Origin: Marinobacter sediminicola | GTDB taxonomy: Bacteria; Pseudomonadota; Gammaproteobacteria; Pseudomonadales; Oleiphilaceae | Assembly (NCBI RefSeq): GCF_031157525.1 | Contig: NZ_JAVIXR010000008.1 | Span: 62,001 to 126,000 of the forward strand | Direction: 5' to 3' | DNA length: 64,000 bases | Part shown: piece after piece, positions 9,824 to 18,761 of the stretch | Position numbering within the stretch: position 1 is the stretch's first letter | Layout of the letters: each line of letters starts with the position of its first letter | Notes under the pieces: model-generated | Database searches by the model: none | What the model was told of the DNA's origin: nothing | The model's input: only the letters and a program-made list of their open reading frames with translations | Made by a program: the position numbers and the translations under genes

Positions 9824-9845
9824 GGCCCACTCCAGAGTCTGAAAA

Positions 9846-11081
9846 CTAGGCAGCCTTCTCCGAAGCCGAACCAGCTTCTTCCTCCCGGCGAGCTGCCGCC
9901 TTGGCAGCCACCTCAGCCGCGTAATCCGCATACCTGGCCATCAACTCAGCCTTACGATCCGGATCCCAGTTGATCTTGCTCAGGTCGCCCTCGTAGTGAT
10001 CAATCACCCGCTTATCCATGGTCTCGTACCACCACTGCGGTACATAAGCCGGCATCAGCATCGATGCATAGCCACCAGGTAACTGCGGAGCATTCTCGAA
10101 GTGACGCAAAGCCTGATAGCTGCGCTGTGGGTGAGCGTGGTGATCAGAGTGACGCTGCAACTGATACAAGAACAGGTTCGTCACAATGTGATTACTGTTC
10201 CAGCTGTGCTCCGGCTGAGTGCGAACATACTTCCCATTCTTGTCTTTCTGACGCAGCAACCCGTAGTGCTCAATGTAATTCACACTCTCCAACAAGCTCG
10301 CACCATAAACCGCCTGAGCCGCAAGGAACGGAACCGCCCGCGGGCCGCAAACCAGAGTTGTTGCTCCGAAGAAGCCTGCACTCATCGCCCAGCCTTGCAG
10401 TAACTCGTTGTCCAAGGTCCAGAAACTCTTGCCCTTGCGAGCCAACCGCTCCTTCTCGATCTTCAACGCAGACTTCATGCCGCCAAACACCGTGCGCGGC
10501 AAAAACTTCCAGAAACTCTCACCCATACGGCTACTTGCGGGATCTTCCGGCGTTGCGACGCGCTTGTGGTGACCAAAATTATGTTCAACAACAAAGTGGG
10601 TATAACCCGTAGGTGCCAGCGCCGCCATGGCCATCAGCTTGTTGAACTTATTAGATTTGTGACCCAGCTCGTGAGCGGTGTTAATGCCAACACCATTGAT
10701 GGCGCCAACCGTCAGAGTAAGGCCGATCTTGTCTTCAATGGGCGTCTTCTTTCGGCTGGCAAGCCAGGCACCCATTACCGTCATTGCGTACTGGGTAGGA
10801 ATAAACGCCTTAACAATGCGGTTGTAATACTTGTCTTGCTCCAGGGAGCTTACTGCCGATTCAGGCGGGTTGCTCTGGTCCTCACCTATGGCGCGATCCA
10901 GCGCCGGAATAACACCATGCACCAGCGCCGGTCCCGTCCATGCCAGAAACTTGAGCTTTTTAGGTGCTATCGCATAGCCGGTCAGTGCCGCCAGACCTAT
11001 GCCCGGCAGAGCAGGGCCCAACAGCCAGAGGTAACGCTTGGGGTCCTTCCATTTTCCAGCATCAGGGGTTTTGGCATTCAT
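9846..11081 (-). CDS. alkB: alkane 1-monooxygenase (integral-membrane di-iron AlkB)
   Basis: AlkB hydroxylates the terminal carbon of medium-chain n-alkanes in the inner membrane, using electrons from rubredoxin. The 411-residue protein has all histidine boxes: HELGH (137-141), EHNFGHH (H167, H171, H172) and QRHSDHH (H311, H314, H315), plus the AlkB signature NYIEHYG (268-274). The start chosen is the ATG with CGGAG seven bases upstream. Longer in-frame starts lack a site and add a non-AlkB leader. No rubredoxin, rubredoxin reductase or alkane regulator is adjacent, so electron partners are encoded elsewhere. Confidence 0.96.
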   Translation of the reverse strand: MNAKTPDAGKWKDPKRYLWLLGPALPGIGLAALTGYAIAPKKLKFLAWTGPALVHGVIPALDRAIGEDQSNPPESAVSSLEQDKYYNRIVKAFIPTQYAMTVMGAWLASRKKTPIEDKIGLTLTVGAINGVGINTAHELGHKSNKFNKLMAMAALAPTGYTHFVVEHNFGHHKRVATPEDPASSRMGESFWKFLPRTVFGGMKSALKIEKERLARKGKSFWTLDNELLQGWAMSAGFFGATTLVCGPRAVPFLAAQAVYGASLLESVNYIEHYGLLRQKDKNGKYVRTQPEHSWNSNHIVTNLFLYQLQRHSDHHAHPQRSYQALRHFENAPQLPGGYASMLMPAYVPQWWYETMDKRVIDHYEGDLSKINWDPDRKAELMARYADYAAEVAAKAAARREEEAGSASEKAA

Positions 11082-11112
11082 GGTGTTTCTCCGTTGCGGT
11101 ACACATACATCA

Positions 11113-11141
11113 AATTTATGTCGGACAATATTGCAATGCAA
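11113..11141 (-). promoter_or_regulatory. candidate sigma-70 promoter of alkB
   Basis: On the minus strand TTGCAT (11141-11136) and TAAATT (11118-11113) are separated by exactly 17 bases, giving a start about 25 bases before the alkB ATG. The -35 lies inside a small palindrome, TTGCATTGCAA, which could be an operator. This is pattern matching only. Confidence 0.4.
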
Positions 11142-11340
11142 CAAGATAGGTTGTTGGGCGAGAGGTTGGCCTTGAATGACAAGGGGCCCGAGCAGCAAGC
11201 CTGGCAAGCCCGCAACGAAGTGCCTATATGGCTTGAGAGTGGCTGGTTAAACAAAGGGTAATTCGCAGGTAATTGTGTGACGCCCGACATGTCCGTATTC
11301 TGTTTAGCGTTACAAATGTTTACCAACAGAGGGATATGTT

Positions 11341-11634
11341 ATGAATAAATTGACTCTCAGCGCTCTACTCATGTTTTTGACTTTAGGTCTTGCTGCTTGC
11401 AGTTCCGATGACAACGAAGGAGCTGATTTTGAAAAGGCTGCAGACAACGCGGGAGAAATAGTGGACGACGCAGGTAATTCTGTCGAAGAGACCTATGAAG
11501 AAGCCACGGGTCAGGACGAAGGCGTTGTAGGCGAAATGAAAGAAGGCGTCGAAAATGCCGGTGAAAAAATGGGTGAAGCTGCTGAAGAAGCGGGTGATGC
11601 CATGGAAGAAGGTTATGACGACATGACCAAGTAA
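11341..11634 (+). CDS. small acidic lipoprotein
   Basis: The 97-residue product has a lipoprotein signal peptide ending in the lipobox LAAC (Cys20), so it is probably anchored in a membrane facing the periplasm. The mature part is rich in Glu, Asp, Ala and Gly. It has a loose repeat of about 7-11 residues (EKAADNAGEIVDDAG, EGVENAGEKMGEAAEEAG) reminiscent of LEA-like or amphipathic helical proteins. It is divergent from alkB and followed by a strong terminator, so it is a single-gene unit. I do not recognise a function. Confidence 0.8.
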   Translation: MNKLTLSALLMFLTLGLAACSSDDNEGADFEKAADNAGEIVDDAGNSVEETYEEATGQDEGVVGEMKEGVENAGEKMGEAAEEAGDAMEEGYDDMTK

Positions 11635-11692
11635 TCATGTCTCAGCTCTGGCGCGTAGCATTTGCGCCGGAGTGTTCCGGTCAAAGTTCATC

Positions 11693-11730
11693 AAAACCGT
11701 TAGTCTTTGCCAGTAAAGATTAACGGTTTT
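11693..11730 (+). terminator. rho-independent terminator after the acidic lipoprotein gene
   Basis: AAAACCGTTA (11693-11702) pairs with TAACGGTTTT (11721-11730), with an inner CTTT/AAAG pairing. The right arm ends in a T-run. It lies about 60 bases after the lipoprotein stop and before phoX. The A/T ends make it potentially bidirectional. Confidence 0.8.
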
Positions 11731-11739
11731 GTCGTTTAA

Positions 11740-11757
11740 CTGTCTCCGCATTGTCAT
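11740..11757 (+). promoter_or_regulatory. candidate Pho box upstream of phoX
   Basis: CTGTCTC-CGCA-TTGTCAT is a 7-4-7 direct repeat matching the PhoB consensus of two CTGTCAT units spaced by four bases. A further partial unit, CTGTCCT, follows near 11773. It lies about 75 bases before the phoX ATG, so phosphate-starvation control by PhoB is likely. Confidence 0.55.
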
Positions 11758-11829
11758 GTCTCCAGCTGAAACTGTCCTCTCGTCAACACCCGTTTGTTGA
11801 ATATCGAGAGAGACAAAGCGAGACAAAAT

Positions 11830-13860
11830 ATGGCCAAGCACGACCTTGATTCCAATTATCTGGACCCCAACTACGAGCCCGTTGTAAACCACTCTGGCAA
11901 CAGCGCATTCCAGGAAGTGCTGGCTGCACGCATGCAGCGGCGCACATTGATGAAAGGCGGTGTTGGTGCTGCTCTGGCCAGCATCATGGGTTTTGGGATC
12001 GCAGGCTGTGGAAGTGACAGCGATAGTGAGATTGATGGCAGCAATGGAAATGGAGACTCGGGTCAGGGCCGTGCAACGGAACTTGGCTTTGCAGCAATAG
12101 CCGTTTCCACAGCAAACAAAGTGGTCGTGCCCGCTGGCTATTCCACCAAGGCATTTTTGCCTTGGGGAACGCCGATCACCGGCTCCTATCCCGCATTTCG
12201 GGCAGACGCGTCTAACTCCGGAGCGGATCAAGAGCAACAGGTAGGCATGCACCACGATGGCCTGCACTTTTTCCCGATTGATTTTAAGGCTGGCGGTAAC
12301 TCTTCCGATGAAGGGCTGTTGGTGATGAACCATGAGTACATCAATCAGGCGGCTCTTCACCCCGATGGTCCCACTTACAACGCAAATGGAATGCGGCCTG
12401 CCGATGAGGTGCGCAAGGAAGTGGCAGCACATGGCGTATCCGTGGTCCATATCAAAAAAGACAGCGCAGGTGACTGGGATATAGTATTCGGAAGCCCTTT
12501 CAATCGCCGGGTGACGGGTAACACCGAGATGGATATTCGTGGCCCCCTGCGCGGTTACCAGAAGCTCTCGACCCGTTTCAGCAAGAACGGCACCCAAACG
12601 CGAGGCACACTGAACAACTGTTCTATGGGCCCGACACCTTGGGGAACCTACCTGGCAGCAGAGGAAAACTGGCACGGCTATTTTGCCAATAGCGCGCAAA
12701 CCCAGCCTCGGGAACAGACCCGCCATGGCGTTGGTGGTGCCAGCCGTTACGATTGGGAGCTTGCTGAGGGCGGGGATGATCAGTTCGTGCGCTTCAATAT
12801 TACCCCCACGGCACAAAGCGCTGAAGACGATTACCGTAACGAAGCCAACACCTACGGCTACATGGTAGAAATTGACCCTTTCACGCCGGAAAGCAAGCCT
12901 CAGAAGCGCACAGCGCTTGGCCGTTTCGGCCACGAGGGTGTGATCTTTGCGCCGGTAGAAGAAGGCAAGCCGGTTGTGTGTTATTCCGGTGACGATTCCC
13001 GCTTTGAGTACATCTATAAGTTTGTATCTTCGCGGCCTTACTATGCAGCAACCGCCAGTGGCTATTTGCTGGATGAGGGAACTCTGTACGTTGCGCGTTA
13101 TAACGAAGACGGCTCTGGCAATTGGCTGCCTTTGTCCCTTGAAGATGCAGGCTTTGCGGCCAGTGTTGAGGCAGCGCAAGGCTCATTGGTTGGTAACGTG
13201 CAGTTTGACGGATTCGAGAATCAGGCAGATGTGCTCCTGAATACCCGGCTCGCAGCCGATATTGCCGGAGCAACGCCAATGGATCGCCCGGAATGGGGAG
13301 CGGTAGACCCTAATACAGGTGAGGTCTATTTCACCCTGACCAATAACTCCCGGCGCACTGAGGAGCAGGTAAACGCTGCGAACCCCAGGGCAGAAAACCG
13401 CACAGGTCATATCATTCGCTGGCGTGAAGGCGGTGATGACTTTGCGGCAACCGAATTCCAGTGGGATATTTTCGTGTTTGCCGGAGAGCAGGGTACAGAA
13501 ACAGTTGTGGATGGGGAGGTGGCTGTGTCACTGACTGATGACAACATCTTCAACAGCCCGGATGGTTTGTGGTTTGACTACAATGGCCGCCTCTGGATTC
13601 AAACCGATGGTTCCGACGCCCCGCCGTATCAGAACAACATGATGCTCGCGGCCAATCCCGTAACCCGTGATATCCGGCGCTTCTTTGTGGGCCCACAGGG
13701 TTGCGAGGTAACCGGAGTTGTGACCACGCCGGATGTTAAAACCATGTTCGTGAACATTCAGCATCCAGCCAGGGACTGGCCCTTCGGTAACGAAGGCGAT
13801 CACCCACGGGATGCGACCGTAATAGTGGTCCGTGATGATAAGGGCGTGATTGGCGCCTGA
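11830..13860 (+). CDS. phoX: PhoX family alkaline phosphatase (DUF839)
   Basis: This 676-residue protein belongs to the PhoX/DUF839 family of Ca2+/Fe-dependent phosphomonoesterases, which release phosphate from organic esters outside the inner membrane. The N-terminal region has a twin-arginine signal, QRRTLMKGGVGAAL (about residues 38-51), so it is exported folded by Tat. The signal ends in IAGC, a lipobox-like sequence followed by a Ser/Asp/Gly-rich linker, so it may also be lipidated. MNHEYINQ and GRFGHEGVIF are typical family segments. ATG at 11830 is preferred over an upstream TTG. A Pho-box-like site lies upstream. Confidence 0.92.
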   Translation: MAKHDLDSNYLDPNYEPVVNHSGNSAFQEVLAARMQRRTLMKGGVGAALASIMGFGIAGCGSDSDSEIDGSNGNGDSGQGRATELGFAAIAVSTANKVVVPAGYSTKAFLPWGTPITGSYPAFRADASNSGADQEQQVGMHHDGLHFFPIDFKAGGNSSDEGLLVMNHEYINQAALHPDGPTYNANGMRPADEVRKEVAAHGVSVVHIKKDSAGDWDIVFGSPFNRRVTGNTEMDIRGPLRGYQKLSTRFSKNGTQTRGTLNNCSMGPTPWGTYLAAEENWHGYFANSAQTQPREQTRHGVGGASRYDWELAEGGDDQFVRFNITPTAQSAEDDYRNEANTYGYMVEIDPFTPESKPQKRTALGRFGHEGVIFAPVEEGKPVVCYSGDDSRFEYIYKFVSSRPYYAATASGYLLDEGTLYVARYNEDGSGNWLPLSLEDAGFAASVEAAQGSLVGNVQFDGFENQADVLLNTRLAADIAGATPMDRPEWGAVDPNTGEVYFTLTNNSRRTEEQVNAANPRAENRTGHIIRWREGGDDFAATEFQWDIFVFAGEQGTETVVDGEVAVSLTDDNIFNSPDGLWFDYNGRLWIQTDGSDAPPYQNNMMLAANPVTRDIRRFFVGPQGCEVTGVVTTPDVKTMFVNIQHPARDWPFGNEGDHPRDATVIVVRDDKGVIGA

Positions 13861-13884
13861 GCTACAAATTAGAGTTAGGTAAGA

Positions 13885-13935
13885 CCGGAAACCTGATCGC
13901 CTGAGCAGAAAGGCGCATCGGGTTTTCGGATTTTT
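13885..13935 (+). terminator. rho-independent terminator after phoX
   Basis: A stem formed by CCGGAAACCTGATCGCC (13885-13901) and GGCGCATCGGGTTTTCGG (13912-13929), with minor wobbles, is followed by ATTTTT. It lies 25 bases after the phoX stop. Confidence 0.75.
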
Positions 13936-14076
13936 CGTTTAAGAAAAGCTCAATGTGGCCGATGCCTTAATCAACTAAACCAAACTATGAGTTATAAAAC
14001 CGTTTCAATTCCTTAGTCTCTAAATTGGCCGGATAATTGTGTACCTATCAGAAATAATAACAACGAAGAGGTTTCT

Positions 14077-15717
14077 ATGGGGTTGCTTCATCGTGCAGCG
14101 GTATTTTGGGCGATCGCAATCGCCATTGTTCTTGCGATTACCTGTGTTTTGGTGGCGCCCTTGTTAGGTCTGGATCCGGTATCTCTCTCTATCGGGCTCT
14201 TGATCGGCCTTGTCGCAGCAACCGCTTTTTTGATTGTGAAGGTTTTGGCGCCAGTGGATCACGGTTTGGATAGCCTGAACGATGGAACTCTGGAGGGCAA
14301 TCACCCACTGAGAGCCCGGTGCGAGAAGCTGCTTGCGGATGCTCAAGCGGGTAAGGCGCTGGCTGGTGCGCTTTCTGGCAGTGCAGATAAAAGTGCCATT
14401 TCTGCAGCGCAGGTTTCTTATGCGGCCGATCAGCTCAAGTTGCGGCTGGATCTTCAGGTTCAAGAAACTGCACAGATGGCAGAGTATGCAGGCCAGATTA
14501 CTGAAACGGTCAGGGAGTCTTCGCAGCAGGCTACAGAAGCGGCCACTATGGCGCTGCAAAATCGTGAAGCCAGCACCGAAGGGCGTCAAGCGCTCACCAG
14601 TGCTATCGATAGCATACGCCTGGTGCATCAGCAGTCCGGTGAAAACCTTCGCTTGATTCAGGAGCTGAACGACAAGTCCAACAAAATCCAGGGTGTAACC
14701 AGCACTATCCAGGGCATTGCGGAACAGACTAACTTGCTGGCACTCAACGCGGCCATTGAAGCGGCTCGTGCGGGCGATCAAGGACGTGGTTTTGCGGTAG
14801 TGGCGGATGAAGTTCGGCAGTTGGCGGGCCGCACTGCTCAGGCGACCGGTGAGGTGGCAGAAACCCTACAGGAGATCCGTTCTGATACGGCATTGATCGT
14901 CACCCGTATAGAGAATCTTGCCCGAAGCGTAGAAGAGGGATTGGTGTCTGTAGAAACCGTTGGTGAGCGGCTAGACCAGATACGCGATCAGTCCGATCGG
15001 GTTCAACAGCAGATTGCCCGTATTGCAGAGATAGATCAGAACAACGAGCTCAGCTTGGGCCATGTATTCACGGCCATTGAAACCGTTCGGGATCAGATCT
15101 CTGAAAGTGACTCCAGCGTTGCTTCGCTTGCCGAACAGGCTGCCACACTGATGGAGCTTGCGGAAGTGGCCAACGCTGCGTTTGCCATGAATAGCGGCTC
15201 CAGCTACCACAGGTTTTTCTACGATCAAGCTCTTACCGGTGCTGCGCAGATTAGCCAGATTTTCGAGCAGGCTGTGCGTGATGGAAAATTGCGAGAAGAT
15301 GCTTTGTTCGATAAAACGAGAAGGGTGATCCCGGGCACTCAGCCTGCCAAGTACTCAAGCAGCTTCGATGCCTTCACCGATCAGTATTTGCCGGAGGTTC
15401 AGGAGAAGGTAAAAAGCTCTCATCCTGCATTGGTGTTTTCGATAGCTGCGGCCCCGGATGGCTATATTCCCACTCATAATCGGGAGTTTGCTCATGCGCC
15501 AACCGGGGACTCCGCCACGGATTTGATGCGCAGCCGAAGCAAGCGTCTGTTTAATGACCGAACGGGGATTCGTTGCGGCAGCCATACCGAAGACATGCTG
15601 CTGCAAACCTACCGGCGTGACACTGGCGAAATCATGCACGACCTTTCAGTGCCGGTATATGTAAATGGACGGCACTGGGGTGGTTTCCGGCTGGGGTATC
15701 GTCCGGATAATCACTGA
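14077..15717 (+). CDS. methyl-accepting chemotaxis protein with C-terminal sensor-like domain
   Basis: The 546-residue receptor starts with two adjacent membrane helices (about 8-28 and 34-56) with almost no periplasmic loop. The coiled-coil signalling domain follows, with the conserved hairpin tip [18 protein letters not shown] (about residues 216-233). The roughly 130 C-terminal residues after the signalling domain ([29 protein letters not shown]) look like a Cache/PAS-like sensing domain on the cytoplasmic side. The protein should relay an intracellular cue to CheA/CheW. The ligand is unknown. Confidence 0.9.
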   Translation: MGLLHRAAVFWAIAIAIVLAITCVLVAPLLGLDPVSLSIGLLIGLVAATAFLIVKVLAPVDHGLDSLNDGTLEGNHPLRARCEKLLADAQAGKALAGALSGSADKSAISAAQVSYAADQLKLRLDLQVQETAQMAEYAGQITETVRESSQQATEAATMALQNREASTEGRQALTSAIDSIRLVHQQSGENLRLIQELNDKSNKIQGVTSTIQGIAEQTNLLALNAAIEAARAGDQGRGFAVVADEVRQLAGRTAQATGEVAETLQEIRSDTALIVTRIENLARSVEEGLVSVETVGERLDQIRDQSDRVQQQIARIAEIDQNNELSLGHVFTAIETVRDQISESDSSVASLAEQAATLMELAEVANAAFAMNSGSSYHRFFYDQALTGAAQISQIFEQAVRDGKLREDALFDKTRRVIPGTQPAKYSSSFDAFTDQYLPEVQEKVKSSHPALVFSIAAAPDGYIPTHNREFAHAPTGDSATDLMRSRSKRLFNDRTGIRCGSHTEDMLLQTYRRDTGEIMHDLSVPVYVNGRHWGGFRLGYRPDNH

Positions 15718-15788
15718 TCGAATGAGGGCCAAATCGCTTCCGGCGCCTGTGTTAAGCTCTCAGTTCATATTGAAAAAGGAGAAGTGCC

Positions 15789-16160
15789 TTGGCTGACCCG
15801 GAATACATACCCGCCGATACAGAAGCGAATGAAGTGTCGCGCCGATCTGATCCCGCACGCAACCTGGCGGTGGTTGTTTACATCCTCCAGGGGTTGTCGT
15901 TTTTTCTGGGGGGTATCACCGGTTTGGTGGGCGTCATTATTAATTACGTGAAGCTCGATGATGTTCGTAACACCTGGGTGGAACCTCATTTCCGCTGGCA
16001 GATCAGAACCTTTTGGCTGGGCTTGTTGTGGACGGTTATTGGCGTTGTCACCAGCTTTATTATTGTCGGGTGGTTCATTCTTATGGGCGCCGCCATTTGG
16101 GTCATCTACCGCATTGTGAAAGGTGCCTTGGCACTGAATGATGGCAAGGCACCTGTTTAA
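15789..16160 (+). CDS. small membrane protein, DUF4870-like
   Basis: The 123-residue protein has three or four hydrophobic helices (about 27-50, 71-92 and 93-113) and resembles the DUF4870/Tic20-like small membrane proteins. The start is a TTG with an excellent AAGGAG site eight bases upstream, and no ATG fits. The last 40 bases of the gene form an inverted repeat, GGTGCCTTG (16122-16130) with CAAGGCACC (16145-16153), spanning the C-terminal codons. It may double as a weak terminator before the converging MFS gene. Function is unknown. Confidence 0.72.
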   Translation: MADPEYIPADTEANEVSRRSDPARNLAVVVYILQGLSFFLGGITGLVGVIINYVKLDDVRNTWVEPHFRWQIRTFWLGLLWTVIGVVTSFIIVGWFILMGAAIWVIYRIVKGALALNDGKAPV

Positions 16161-16193
16161 CGCATCTTGAAGAATGGCTGGGCGGCTGGAGGA

Positions 16194-17567
16194 TCAGTCG
16201 CCGGTTACCTCTTTCAGGCGAATGGCACTCAGTGTTCCCGCCAGCCCCATCAACCCAAGTACCACAATCACTGCCGCGTTGGATATCAGCGACAGCAATG
16301 CGGTTAATCCGCCGGTGGCAAGCAGCAAAAAGCCGATCACTGTATTGCTCACGGCCGTGTAATCTGTGCGTTTGTTGCCTCCCGCCATATCCACCAGATA
16401 GGTTTTGCGGCCCAGTCTTACGCCTGCGTGGGCAATGCTTAGAGCGAAGAACGCCACTGGGTAGAACCAGCCGTTGCCTACGCCTGTCCCCGCGAACATG
16501 GCGGTCAGTCCTACGGATAAGCACACAGCACTGGCGATAGCTGCACCACGAATCATTACCCGTCGGCTGGAAGTATCTGCCATCCAGCCCCAAAAGCTGG
16601 CGGATACGGAGCTGGCCAAACTACTTGCCAGAAGGAACACCCCAAGCATTAAGCCGGTATCAGATTCTTTCTGAGCCAGAACCACGAAATAGGGTGATGC
16701 CAGAGCCGAGCACAGCAAGAGGGCGCGGGTAATAACGAAGTTGCGAAATGGCGCGTCATCGCGCAGTAGTGACAGGCTTTTGAACGCTTCGGTGAGAGCG
16801 TTGCCGCCACCCCCGGTTTCACCTTTATGCTCTTCCACTCCGGCGAACAGGAGCCCTGCAATCACCCAGAGAGCGGCCGCAAGCAGGAGCAACAAGCTGT
16901 AAAATGCGAGTGTCGGGTCGCCCTGGTTCCTGAATAGAACAACGGTCAGTAAAACGGTTGCGGTGCCCCCGATGGTGGCGGCAAGACCGGAAAGTCTGCC
17001 CCTGCGGGTTTTCGGAATGCACTTTCCCTGAACATCTTTCATGGCCACGGAGCAGAAACCCCGTGACAGAGAGAATACAATCAGCGCAGCGACAATGCCG
17101 CCGCCGGCCGTATAGCCCTCAAGAAACCAGACGCAAGCAGCCATGGCAGTCACGCTGATGGCCTGTCCAAAACTGCCAAGCGTCCAGAACCACTTGCGCA
17201 CCGGTTTGCGGCGAACCCAGGCTGCAATCATCATCTGGGGAACCATGGAGCCGGATTCCCGAATGGGAACAAGCCAGGCCACCAGAGCCGGCGCGCCAAT
17301 GGCGCTCATGAGCCAGGCAAGCACGGTTTTCGGGCTGATTAACAAGTCACCCAGCTTGGTCAGTACGTTGGCTGCCAGAATCAGGAAGAAGTTGCGTGGC
17401 ACCACATTGCAGGCTTCGGCTGGGATGTCTTTGCATACCCGGGCGTCTTCTTCGTTGGCGATCAGGCTGTATAGCCGGTCAACAGGTCGTTCGAATAGCC
17501 CGTTACCTGTCTGGTCGCTCGCGTTGGAAGAGGAGTTTTTCTGAATTGGTGTTTGTTGCTTGGACAA
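16194..17567 (-). CDS. MFS transporter in the imelysin operon
   Basis: This polytopic membrane protein has about 12 helices and the general look of the major facilitator superfamily. The best start is a TTG at 17567, because GGAGGGC lies eight bases upstream; a GTG at 17618 would add 17 residues. The N-terminal 60 residues are hydrophilic. It follows the DUF1513 gene on the same strand with a gap of about 80 bases and is probably the last gene of the imelysin operon. A role in iron or metal handling is only inferred from that setting. Confidence 0.8.
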   Translation of the reverse strand: MSKQQTPIQKNSSSNASDQTGNGLFERPVDRLYSLIANEEDARVCKDIPAEACNVVPRNFFLILAANVLTKLGDLLISPKTVLAWLMSAIGAPALVAWLVPIRESGSMVPQMMIAAWVRRKPVRKWFWTLGSFGQAISVTAMAACVWFLEGYTAGGGIVAALIVFSLSRGFCSVAMKDVQGKCIPKTRRGRLSGLAATIGGTATVLLTVVLFRNQGDPTLAFYSLLLLLAAALWVIAGLLFAGVEEHKGETGGGGNALTEAFKSLSLLRDDAPFRNFVITRALLLCSALASPYFVVLAQKESDTGLMLGVFLLASSLASSVSASFWGWMADTSSRRVMIRGAAIASAVCLSVGLTAMFAGTGVGNGWFYPVAFFALSIAHAGVRLGRKTYLVDMAGGNKRTDYTAVSNTVIGFLLLATGGLTALLSLISNAAVIVVLGLMGLAGTLSAIRLKEVTGD

Positions 17568-17650
17568 GCCGCTGCCCTCCGTAAAATGGATAGCCAAGGA
17601 TACCAGCCGGGCCGGCACCCCAGTACCTCGGAATGCAGATTAGCGATGGT

Positions 17651-18751
17651 TCATACCAGATGATGATCCCACTGAACCGGCATGCCGGCAATTTCTTCCG
17701 CCGGTTTTCCCTTGCCCATGCGAACCAGCTTGCCGCGGCCTGAAGATACTAAAAAGTCTCCCCCAGCCAAAGCTTCAACACCGGCACAGTCCGGGATGGC
17801 AGCCTTTGCAACAATTTCACCAGAGTGGCCGTTGAAGAGCAAAGCTGTCCCACCTATCGGGGAGGCAATGGCAACCAGATCATTCTCCGGGTGAGCCACT
17901 ATGCTGGCAATGTAATTGCCCAGCTCCCGGTGAACGGTCTCACCAAAGTCGATCTCTTCGTAGCGTCCGTTGCGGTAACGCGCGACCAGTGGTGGCAGCT
18001 CATGAGCTGGCCCTTGATATTGGTAGCCCGCATAAACAGTGCCCTCTGGTGCTACATCCACATGCCGGGTACTGAGTTGGTGGTGCGATGGCTGTAATCG
18101 GGCGAGGACTTCACCGGAGAGCCTGTCCATCATCACCAGTGCGGGTTTCATAGTGGGCAGGTTGAGCTTGATACGATCGTAATCCGGGTGGGTCCGAATG
18201 CCGCCCAACCCAACGATCAGTGTTTGGCCATCGGGGTGCATGGTGATCTGGTGCGGGCCTATGCCGTTCAGCTCAAAGGTGTTGGCTCGTTGATAGCCGC
18301 GCTGGCTATCGTACACCGCAATAATACCTTCCCCGGGTTCATAACGATTGGCTGGAGCGTACAGGAAACGGCCATCAGGTGAGAAGACACCATGGCCCAC
18401 AAAGTGTTCGCCTTCAGCGGCTTCAATGCGGTGCAGCCGATCGCCTGATTCGCTATTGAAAACGTAGAAAGCCCAGCCTGGCCGGCGCTCAAAGAACACC
18501 ACTTGTGCGGTATTCGGTCGGTTGCACCCACTGTGGCAGCGAGCGCCTACCGGGGATTGCCATAGCATCTTGCCATCCGGCGCTATGGCGCCTACAGCGA
18601 AGCGGTTGTCGGGCAAACCTATAGCGCCGGTGTATTGCTGAGGGCTCTGGCCACCCGCTTTGCGGGCCAGCAGGGTGCAGCCGGAAAGGGTGATGGCAGC
18701 ACTGCCAGCGAGGACGGATTTAATGAGGCTTCGGCGAGTCAGCTCAGTCAT
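17651..18751 (-). CDS. DUF1513 protein, Tat-exported beta-propeller
   Basis: The 366-residue product starts with a twin-arginine signal, TRRSLIKSVLAGSAAITLSGC, whose end is also a lipobox (LSGC). The rest shows repeated propeller-like blades (GHGVFSPDGRFLYAPANRY, GPHQITMHPDGQTLIVGLGG, STRHVDVAPEGTVYAGYQY). This is the DUF1513 family that travels with imelysin and di-haem oxidoreductase genes. The ATG is ten bases from the stop of the upstream imelysin gene. It is presumed to be a periplasmic accessory factor; its biochemical function is unknown. Confidence 0.87.
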   Translation of the reverse strand: MTELTRRSLIKSVLAGSAAITLSGCTLLARKAGGQSPQQYTGAIGLPDNRFAVGAIAPDGKMLWQSPVGARCHSGCNRPNTAQVVFFERRPGWAFYVFNSESGDRLHRIEAAEGEHFVGHGVFSPDGRFLYAPANRYEPGEGIIAVYDSQRGYQRANTFELNGIGPHQITMHPDGQTLIVGLGGIRTHPDYDRIKLNLPTMKPALVMMDRLSGEVLARLQPSHHQLSTRHVDVAPEGTVYAGYQYQGPAHELPPLVARYRNGRYEEIDFGETVHRELGNYIASIVAHPENDLVAIASPIGGTALLFNGHSGEIVAKAAIPDCAGVEALAGGDFLVSSGRGKLVRMGKGKPAEEIAGMPVQWDHHLV

Positions 18752-18761
18752 TGGCCTCTCC

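Noticed and set aside
11635..13179. Open frame of 514 codons on the minus strand
   Set aside because: It is exactly antisense to phoX, has no ribosome binding site or recognisable domain, and is explained by codon bias of the real gene.
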